DNA of 64,000 nt. Source: Tubulanus polymorphus (taxonomy: Eukaryota; Nemertea; Palaeonemertea; Tubulaniformes; Tubulanidae). Under the pieces are notes generated by a model that saw only the letters and a program-made list of their open reading frames with translations, did not search any database and was not told the origin of the DNA. The position numbers and the translations under genes were made by a program. Position 1 is the stretch's first letter. Each line of letters starts with the position of its first letter. This document shows positions 55,564 through 64,000 of the stretch, one piece after another. The stretch spans positions 13,523,001-13,587,000 of the forward strand of contig NC_134025.1 in NCBI RefSeq assembly GCF_964204645.1, in the 5' to 3' direction.

Positions 55564-55755
55564 TCCAGGAAGAAAGACACTCTTAATATTTGGATGGATA
55601 TATGAAAGTTGTGGGTACTGGAGTGTGTAATGGGTAGTGTAGTGTGATCTGTGTGCATTTGTGGCCAGCACACAGATCACATTGTTCAATAGGGTTTGGT
55701 CCAGGACTAGCGAGATTTTCAACAACACGGAAGTAACGTGTAATAAATGATGACT
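55564..55755 (+). repeat. Repeat J, copy 2
   Basis: Nearly identical to 18,049-18,240, including the 13-bp hairpin arms TGTGATCTGTGTG and CACACAGATCACA. Confidence 0.9.
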
Positions 55756-58700
55756 TGAATTGCATGACTACCTACCACCCCTCATTATTGTTGGAAAACT
55801 AAACGTTCGGCACTGACTAAAAATTAGTAATAACATTTTAGAAATGGCCAGAATTTTAACTTAGGTTCTATCTCATTTTTATTTTACAATTGCGATTGGT
55901 ATAATTTTTTCTTAAACGGCCGTTAAGGCTTCATGTTTCGTCTGTAATTCACTGCAAATAGTTAGGCAACTATGCACATTTCAGTGTTTTTGGCAGCTGT
56001 ACACTGCGGAATTATCATTAATTAACATCGCCATATCACATCATCAACTTATATTGTGCCTTAAAACCCTAACAGCCGAAATAATTGAAATGCACACACG
56101 ATTTCTATCATTGAAAATTGAGAGTGGCCATGTTTGTGTTTGCTGCTTCGCGTAAATCCCGCGCGGTGGCGCAACCGCGCGGAGTGGGGCCGATACGTCT
56201 AGTCATAGCAACGAACCAGTCGTCATTCGGCCTTTGAATCCAAATAATTTCAAAGTCAATGTCACCAGTTAGGGCTAAGCGAGTAGAGGAAGGCCAGTTG
56301 AAATACATGCAGTTGCAACGTCAAACTATGAGAGCAGAAAAAAAGTTTGTACGAGTGTAACAGCAGAATAGTATGCACTATGTAAATTACTAAGTAACAT
56401 TAACAGAAGAGATCAAAATATGCAAAGCAGTGATAATGAGTTTTCTGCGTTGCATGTTTAAATGCTGTACTAAGAAGCATACAAATATTTTGTCGAATTC
56501 GCTCCTATCATTTCATAACTGATGGCTATTTTGAAGGAGCACCGCCTACGAGTCAACACATATACTAGGTATGTTCATCCATATGGGCTACTACTTACAA
56601 ATAAGGCTATGGATAAACCGAGTTTCATCAAAATAGCTAGAAGAGGAAAACAAAGTCATGGTGCTTTCAATAAACAGTCTGCCATCAGGTCGCCATCACG
56701 CTGGTTGGCATATTGCACATATTGTTTTGTGATTTACATAATAAAAGACTGAATTACACATGAAAAACCAATGCTGAAATAAGTTTTTCAAGATTTAAAC
56801 CCTCCAAGTGGTACGAGTAAGAACAAATTCTGTAGGGGTTCGTTGTTTTTTAATATCAGGTATATGTGTATCAATTTTCATACAAATGCCCTCAAATTCC
56901 TACAAATTCCCGTTTCGTAAAGAGAACCGTGAGTTATCTAAAAACATCAATAAAAGTGTCTAGTAAATTACTACTGAACACAACTGCAACCACTATTCTA
57001 TCTCTTATGTTTAGGGAGCTAGGAGCAAAAATCTCATTAATTGGGGTCCCATAAAGACCCCCTGGAGCCCAAATTGTTCTTAGAAAGGGTGCACCACTGA
57101 CTTTTTTACTTTTAGGTTTTTATGAATAACTCTTGTGCTTGTGCAAAGCTGAAAACTCAGAAAAAAATTTCCCACATAATTTTTTCAATATAAGAATTTT
57201 CCAGAGTTAACACCCCCTGGTGGGTGAACAGGGTCACTTACTTATCACATATCCCTTGGAGACATCTTAAGGTACCTGCATTTGGTACAACTCAAATCTG
57301 TCAAGAGATTTTGTGATACTATCAGCTCATTAATTCATATCCAGGTAAATGGTGTTGCATATAGATATTATTGCTAAAGCAAAAAATACTTCACTGATGC
57401 ACCACCATTTTTCAATTATACGGGTGAGTTAGAATACCCCTACATATAGCAGCAAATATTGATGCATAGCCCATTCACCTTTGAAGCAATGTATCTTTAT
57501 TGAATTGAATTAATGTCTCAAAATGTAGTCTGTGTAGCTTCAGAAGCCCACTGTATAGCGTCATCATGGGGGCAAGAAAAATATGGTGTTAGAATTTGGC
57601 ACTATAAAGAATGGTATTTTCAGTGAATTCGAGTGAGATTTGGAATTTTTATTCTCAGAAGAATATTGGTGTCAACTGAGCACTGGCTTTTTTGGGTGGC
57701 GCTATGACGGACAGTAAATAAATTGTTATCCATGGCAGGAAAAACATGAATATTAATGCATGGTTCTTGTCTTGCATAGCCTTCCAATATGGATGCCTAT
57801 ATAATTACTCTCACTAGACACCATCACTAGAGACCACCACTCCCAGGCACTATGGCCACAGTGTAAAAGAAAAATACAAACATGCCATCACAAAATTCAT
57901 TTGGAAGTCTGTTAATAACAAAAATGTTCATAGTATAAGAGGGTAGTTCAAAATACAAAATTAAAACACCATTCGTTCTCCAATTCTCTCATTTTTCCTG
58001 CGAAGTATCTCTACATGACATAAACCGGCATCGACTTTCCTTCAAGAAAATGAAATTTGATACAACATGGCAAGAAATTTGTTGCAAGCACTACCAAAGG
58101 GTGTACTATGAATTATGCATTCAAGTTGTCAGGAAAATGCCTTGAATCCTGGAATTCGACCATTTGTTCTGTACATATATCACCTTCTGCATAGTACCAA
58201 GAAATGGACAAGGCTTTCAAATTATACTTTATTTATGCAGAGCAATGCCAATTCAAGTCAGGAACCTGATCAATGTATTTAATGATTAATGGGTATTGAA
58301 CTATTGTCTGTTGATATTCATCCTATGATAAATTGTCCAGACATTCATTGAGAGAAAATATGTAAACTGACGGTTGATCGCGACATCTTCACCACCACAT
58401 CACCATCGTATAACAAAACTGTCAATTCAATAGACTTGAGTAATTAGGGTTTTCAGCTATTTCACCGGAAATCCCAGTTAATTATTAGGGTTTTCTGCCC
58501 ATACAGCAGAAATCATCTTGTTATTCTATTGATTATCATTTTCCTTCCCCTTTTTTACCTGCTAGGGTTCATAAAATGTATCCCCTATAAGATTCGACAA
58601 CTAACGACTACTTGTAAACGTAATGGGTAATTCGGACAGAAATGTAACAGTCTATATGCTGTATAGTTTCTTGTCCCGTAGGCTTAAAGTTTCAATTTTC

Positions 58701-59999
58701 TTATTTCACTTTGACCAAGTAATTAACGTCATTTCATATAATAATGAGTTGCCTCTTTATGGTAGCTGCTGAGGGCCATCACGTAAAATTCCTTGCCAAA
58801 ACGAAAACTGTCAAATTTTCGCTAAATATCCGTTTTGCCACTCCAAACAAAGAATATTCCATTTTTTGGTGCAACAAATAAACGAAAATTACTGCGGTGA
58901 AACGAGATTTGTCACAATGACATGATACGCTCATTTATCTGAAGATATATTACACCTTCTTGAATTCAAAACGAACATACTAATCACCTAGATGTGTCAT
59001 TATCTTGCAATAACCACCCTAAACAAAAAACTCAGGTACTTAGACATACGGCAAATCTGATAAAATCCTATTATCTCAGTTATGGTTTTCACCCTCCTGG
59101 TAATAGCTATACAAGAATATACTACAGGAAACTTTTTTAATGATACATACACAGTTAGTTCGGCTTTCAATGGAAATGAAAAACATCACAATACATCATA
59201 TCTATTCAATTTGAGAGCTATATTGAGAGGAAATTTCAGACATTTCTTTTGCATGAGGTTTCATTAGCTGTAAAGAAAACATATTCTGAACTATATTCTT
59301 TTATACCGTGATGCAAACACATTGATACATCCACTTCTACGATATACATCCACTTAATAGCAGTACAAATTAACTTTCATTCTCAGTTCACTTTCTGTTC
59401 TGCACCGTAATTTTAATTCACTCACTGAGTCTACAAGCCATATATTTTTCAGCACTGATGAAAAACATAATCCTGGAGATACAGACTGCTTAGAACGAAT
59501 TAGAATTGCGTGCAGTCTAACGAAAAATTGCGCTAATTTCCTGATTAACAAATCCCCGATTGACTAATTAAGCTATGGCTTTGATCAACATCTAGCAGTG
59601 ATGAATTGTGGCAACAAAAAGCAAGGGCCATAATTTTGCTACTTTTAACCCTCTTTAAATCAAAATATTCATCTATTTCATTTATGGCTAAATGTTATCA
59701 ACGCCATTCCGGCTTGATTTGAACAGCATCACGACTTGGTTTAAATGGCTCAGCAATTGCAAAGATTAAAGGAATACTGAAAACTTTTTATCTATTTCAC
59801 TTGACTGTGTATCATGGTATAAAAAAATGTTTATTATAAGGCTCAACATTTCTTACTGCTCTGTTTCCTAGTTTTAAATAGGTTTTCGTGGAAATAAATA
59901 TCTATAGATTTCAGCACTTGATTTATATTGACAAATCAATACAAAAAGATTCATTGCTTCCATTTTAACAGATAGTAATCTGTGATGAGTTAAGGTATA
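55756..59999. other. No gene recognised
   Basis: Long AT-rich stretch. A GC-rich island at 56,150-56,185 holds a perfect 9-bp hairpin. Repeated GGGTTTTC words lie at 58,447 and 58,490. Open frames (56,108-56,308, 56,522-56,752, 56,866-57,054, 59,082-59,267) show no known domain. Confidence 0.45.
56159..56182. repeat. GC-rich perfect hairpin
   Basis: CCGCGCGGT (56,159-56,167), loop GGCGCA, ACCGCGCGG (56,174-56,182). Confidence 0.85.
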
Positions 60000-60232
60000 T
60001 TTAAGTTCCCATTGAATTAAAACGATTGGAATTTTTACAAATCATAGCTAAATATTCATAGTGTTGTGTTAAATATTTTGCGTTGGCAGCAGAAAATGTT
60101 GGGAGCACCGATTGAATTCGCCAATTACAGGATGGGGCTTAGAACTTCAGCCAACGGAATTATTGCTCCCAAGTAACAAGAATCATTAATGCAGAAAACC
60201 CATTATCGCTCCTGTGCAGCTATATTTTCAAG
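60000..60232 (-). repeat. Dispersed repeat G, copy 2
   Basis: Reverse complement is collinear with 2,882-3,130. Confidence 0.6.
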
Positions 60233-61100
60233 TATAATTTGTATAATTTGGTCTGCAATAACGGAGACACACAAGCGATCACATTTCTTAAACTTTTTCA
60301 CTTGACCTTTTCTCCTTCCTTTTTCTAGAGAAAATGACGTATCTATTATTGACAGTGTGATCATGTTGCATAGTTCACATGCATCCCACTCAAGAGATGA
60401 ACAGTGAATGACCCTTGGCAAATAATAATGGATAGGCAAATAATAATGGATGGCAATGTCTAAACACCATTTTTTCTATTTGATAAGGTTACCAAATCCC
60501 ATTATTCATACATTATCAAGTGTTTCATAGAAGTCTCTGCAGCACTCAAATGAAGATGTGTGGAGAGGCAAATAAGGACAAGATTTAGAGTAATTTCCCT
60601 CATGAAAGGTAATATAATAAAACCTCAACTAAGATCATCTTATTGACCAAGACGAACATTGTCGTTCGAGCTAATGGTGGTGTTTGGGCTGTGAAAATCT
60701 ATCATTGGATTATAGCCAGTTGCTCAATTTTTCACCATCTACGGTAGTTGAATACCCACTTGGGACTCATGATCATTGGCAAACAGAGACACCAATTTCG
60801 GTCTTTCTTACTTAATTACCAGCTCTCTGAAGATGACATGGCGACACATTATAGCAAAGAAAATAGATTCTTCCCAACAACCTAATGAATAAGACAAGTC
60901 AGGAAAACTGCCAGCAGATTGTACTAATACAAACAATGAAGTTATCAAATTAGCAGCAATAAATGAACTTGGGATCTAGGCAATGCCGACTTGGAAAGCG
61001 GAGCCAGAAAAAGACGAAGGGTTGGCGATTTGAATCTTTTTACTCGTTGGCAAACTTATTTTGACAAATAAAAAAATTAGATTTCTAAGTGAAACCCCCT
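60233..61100. other. No gene or repeat recognised
   Basis: AT-rich; the minus frame at 60,203-60,439 is unsupported. A small direct repeat GGCAAATAATAATGGAT lies near 60,417-60,452. Confidence 0.45.
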
Positions 61101-61669
61101 GGTAAAAATCCACCAGGTAAAAATCCCCCCCCCCCCAGTAAAAATCCCCCCAATTTCATTTTTCTTTTCAATCTAAGTAAAAAACCTGAATGAAAACAGA
61201 CTTTTTACAATAATACTGAGTACATAGATAGGTACACGGATCTTTTGCTATTACTTTAAAACTAGATTTCTTCATAGAAATTTTCAGAAATACGATAATA
61301 TCACTTTTATGCATTTTACTAGCTAAAAGTCACAGAAAAATGTAATTTCTATGCACGTAGACTGGTCAAAGTCATTGATTATTCAAGGTGAATATTGTGA
61401 AAAACGTCACGGAAAATCTGAAATTTTTGAAAAATATTTTTACGGGGGGATATTTACCGGGAGGGGGGCTGGATTTTTACAGGGGGGATTTTTACCTGTT
61501 CTGAAATTTTTGAAAACTACTATATGTTTTTCAACATAAAAATATTGAAGAATTTTGTTGAACATTGCTGTAAAATCAAATTTGGGTGGATTTTCACCAG
61601 GGGGATTTTTACCTGTGGGGGATTTTGACCGGGGGGGGGGGGGGGATATTTACCGGGGAGATTTTTACC
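61101..61669. mobile_element. 569-bp foldback element built from GGTAAAAATCCCC words
   Basis: The left end has three to four head-to-tail GGTAAAAATCCCCC words, including C12 at 61,125-61,136. The right end has the inverted words (GGGGGATTTTTACC) repeated five or more times, including G15 at 61,631-61,645. The middle is AT-rich and non-coding. The design resembles the 38,488 element. Confidence 0.85.
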
Positions 61670-61727
61670 TGTTACCGATACATAGTACATGTACATCTCG
61701 TAATAGTTCAGATTTGTAGGTTACCTC

Positions 61728-62410
61728 TTGGTACTAGTACTTAAGCGGGATACTCGAACCCATGTGACAGCTTCGTTGTTCAAAGACTCCTCGCTGGGGC
61801 CAGGAAACCTGTCCGCAGCACCAGACCTTAGCTTACCGATTACACAAGACATTTTACGCCAGCTCATTCGGAATGCCCCCTTGGTGCTCGAATCACCCTA
61901 CACTACTGCCATGGTCAGGTGCATGATGGCTTTGGCTTTCTGTGGGTTCTTGCGCCTGGGTGAACTCCTACCCACGTCTGTCGCAGGGCACCTAAAGTGG
62001 TTCAGCTGCGTGACATTGTACAAAGCGGCCAGACATTACAACTGACCATCCGGAGTTTCAAACACAGCGCTAAGCAAGGTCCCCAGACCATAAATTTATT
62101 GCCACACACAGGCGACCCCCTTCAGTTACGGGACCTCTTTCGATCTATATGAGGGTACGTGGACAGGCTCCTGGCCCCTTATTTATGAAATACAGATGGA
62201 TCCCCTTTCCTGAGGCGGGGTTTTGATAAAATTTTTACCTCTCTCCTCTCTAAGTGTGGTTTGTCTAGTCAATTTAAAGGCCACTCATTCCGCATCGGAG
62301 CGGCTACAGACGCCGCGCTGCAGGGGGTCCCAGAGTCCCAAATCCGCTCTGCGAGTAGGTGGAAGTCGGATGCATATAGGAAGTACATACATTTGGGCCA
62401 TTGTACATAA
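61728..62410 (+). pseudogene. Tyrosine recombinase (integrase-like) fossil
   Basis: The first frame reads LSLPITQDILRQLI, then MMALAFCGFLRLGELLPTSV, giving the first catalytic Arg (FLRLGE) of tyrosine recombinases. A frameshift near 62,000 continues as VQLRDIVQSGQTLQLTIRSF, KHSAKQGPQTINLLPHTGDP. Further lesions follow, and the last frame (62,276-62,410) gives GHSFRIGAATDAALQGVP then RWKSDAYRKYIHLG. This supplies the H-x-x-R motif, a Trp in place of the third His, and the nucleophile Tyr in KYI. The set matches the family common in marine invertebrates and related to DIRS/Crypton recombinases. The N-terminal region and element ends are not visible. Confidence 0.85.
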
Positions 62411-62599
62411 TCCCCTCTCGGTATCGGTCCGGAGGGTATCGGAGACATTTTTCTGCTCCTCAGTATCGGTCTGGGGGCAGCAACATGGTCGATCAGAGCA
62501 AGATGGGTTTTTTTGCGTGGGATGGCCACATTCGAGGTGGCTGGTGGCGGTTCCCACTTAACTATATATTTTTGAGACAGACCTTAACGAACATCTATG

Positions 62600-62645
62600 G
62601 TTGCCATGGCAACGGCCGTGACATCTGCATGGTTGCCATGGCAAC
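62600..62645. promoter_or_regulatory. Two perfect X-box (RFX-type) palindromes
   Basis: GTTGCCATGGCAAC occurs at 62,600-62,613 and again at 62,632-62,645. Each is a perfect dyad and equals the consensus for RFX transcription-factor dimers (GTTRCC-N-GGYAAC type). They lie about 190 bp downstream of the recombinase fossil. Function is inferred from sequence only. Confidence 0.6.
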
Positions 62646-62837
62646 AGTATACTTTCTCCCTCTGATCATCCAAGGTGTTCCCGTATTTTTGTGTACTCGC
62701 TTTCATGTGTGTATGATTTCTATATGCTTCCGCATATGACGTAATATTCCTTTTTGTTAAAAAAATAAATGTCAGTGTGTCTCGGGCGCCTGGCCATAAC
62801 ACCACATATCTGTCTTTGCCTCAGTTTCTGGCTGCGT

Positions 62838-63216
62838 AAAAATATTCCTCCCAAAAACCAAATCAACTAAAGATTTCACAGAAATCGATATTGAAATACA
62901 ATTTTAGATCTTAAAATAAAACCCAGAAGTAAAACGGTAGACAATACTGCAGGTTCACGTGAACACCTGCTGATCTCTGCGGCTAAGCCAATCATAGAGG
63001 AGTCTTTGCTTCCTCATTGGCTTTTTAAAGCAGATATTTTTGCGATCAGATTTTCGCGAAAAAGCTCATATAAATTTTGACAAGGCCCTCTTAAAAAATT
63101 CAACTTCATAGGGGTTGGAGAATGGATAATGCTCTAATGAATTACTCTGGAAACCATGTCATTTAAATTCGCTCCATTTGTATAGTAATAGGCTCAGCCT
63201 ACGGCTGGCCTAAAAA
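62838..63216 (+). repeat. Family E repeat, copy 3
   Basis: Nearly identical to 50,245-50,667 except for a deletion of about 43 bp after CTCTAATGAA. It keeps the opposed CCAAT-type boxes and the final CAGCCTACGGCTG dyad. Confidence 0.9.
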
Positions 63217-63239
63217 GTGACATATGAATAGCCCCATGA

Positions 63240-63440
63240 TGGGGAAAGGAGAAGGCATGCTCAATTCCAAGTTTTTCACTGCTCAGTTAAGCATATCTTA
63301 CCCAACCCTTGCACAATTGTCATCGATAAATCTTCTGCGGTACCAAAAAAATAGTCCAAAAAGACCAAATCATCTAAAGATTTTATAGAAATAGAATGTA
63401 ACTGTATTTTCATCAATGAATATTTTGTCATTAAGTTTTA
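63240..63440 (+). repeat. Family E repeat, copy 4 (partial)
   Basis: GCACAATTGTCATCGATAAA, CAAATCATCTAAAGATTT and ATAGAAATAG repeat the part of family E just before and at the start of copy 2's conserved half. It lies in tandem behind copy 3. Confidence 0.55.
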
Positions 63441-64000
63441 TAATTTTGGTCAAGACAACTATTAGAATTTTGACCCCGTTCCTCAGTTACGAGGTCATCT
63501 TCAAGGGCATTTCACTGAAAAACAGTTTTCAGTTATGCTCCTAGGTGACGCACTGGTCCCATTTTTTGCACTGTGCAACTAGATCTCCATAATAACATTG
63601 TACCCGATGAAAGTTCTTTGCATCCTAGAATTCACATTTTTCTTAGAAGGAGATGCCTCTTCATTAAATTCAAGCACTAACTGGCGATATGATTACTGAG
63701 TATATCCCAACGATAACAAAATAAAATTACAAGACTTCAACAGCCAGTGAAACTTTAACTTATCGAGCAGAAGTTTACCATGATCATTACTGAGAATAGA
63801 TATATTGTATCAACCATAATAATTGGACTCGAGTAATAGCTGTTATTAATAATCCAATATATTTGGGTGTGGTTAATATATTACCATTGTTAGTCAGCAT
63901 GTGAAGAATCCTTACGTCATCTTCAGGTAAAATTAAATTCCATTCACCCTATGTTCAATTGATTCCAAGATATTAAAGTGGCTAAACCCTTTCGGTGCGG
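63441..64000. other. No gene or repeat recognised
   Basis: AT-rich non-coding sequence to the end of the window. Confidence 0.5.

Noticed and set aside
62223-62739. Overlapping ORFs of up to 112 codons on both strands
   Set aside because: They are out of frame with the recombinase reading GHSFRIG and RWKSDAYRKYI, and show no domain.

Overview
The window is animal nuclear DNA dominated by transposable elements. It is AT-rich and intron- or intergenic-like, with no bacterial operons. It carries a non-LTR retrotransposon, many short terminal-inverted-repeat elements (MITEs), a tRNA-headed SINE, a Penelope-like terminus and an invertebrate-type tyrosine-recombinase fossil. This repertoire, and the frequent AGGCCTA words, fit a marine invertebrate (deuterostome or lophotrochozoan). 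The sequence alone does not fix the lineage. No host gene can be assembled. A few short open stretches (5.86-6.03, 13.18-13.41, 45.17-45.51 and 48.07-48.34 kb) could be exons, but none is recognised.

Layout. 1-9.9 kb: mostly featureless, with MITE fragments at 6.8-7.25 kb and copy 1 of a 1.15 kb element (family B). 9.9-16.6 kb: a Harbinger-type MITE, a 2.5 kb element with an internal 155-bp tandem array (family C), family B copy 2, and a 296-bp MITE with perfect 15-bp ends. 17.5-19.2 kb: a Harbinger-like element nested in another MITE. 21.4-26.3 kb: a nearly full LINE (ORF1 RNA-binding protein; ORF2 APE endonuclease plus reverse transcriptase) disabled by a few stops and frameshifts. 26.3-34.3 kb: a composite region made of a reverse-transcriptase fossil, a GTTCGAACG minisatellite, cruciform-prone foldbacks, a large 31-bp minisatellite interrupted by a family C copy, and a unique-looking 3' block. 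A shorter copy with the same order lies at 40.8-43.3 kb.

35.4-38.9 kb: a Penelope-like end, a 1,241-bp element with perfect TTAA target duplications, a Harbinger copy that retains part of a MADF domain, and a foldback MITE. 43.3-46.6 kb: a longer Harbinger copy, also with MADF coding remains, split by a hAT-like MITE with a clear target duplication. 48.4-52.0 kb: a SINE, a tandemly duplicated ~1 kb repeat (family E) and family B copy 3. 53-55.8 kb: a cluster of MITEs. 56-61 kb: largely featureless. 61.1-63.4 kb: a foldback with C12 and G15 tracts, a tyrosine-recombinase pseudogene followed by two perfect RFX X-box palindromes, and more family E copies.

The parts act as a transposon community, not as a pathway. 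Several insertions can be ordered in time: hAT into Harbinger, family C into the minisatellite, Harbinger into a MITE. The most informative observations are: three TAA-targeting MITE families that share a subterminal core, two of which retain MADF-type coding remains; the 31-bp array, which stays open in minus-strand frames because its phase rotates with each unit; the order-conserved composite element; and the paired X-boxes downstream of the recombinase fossil.
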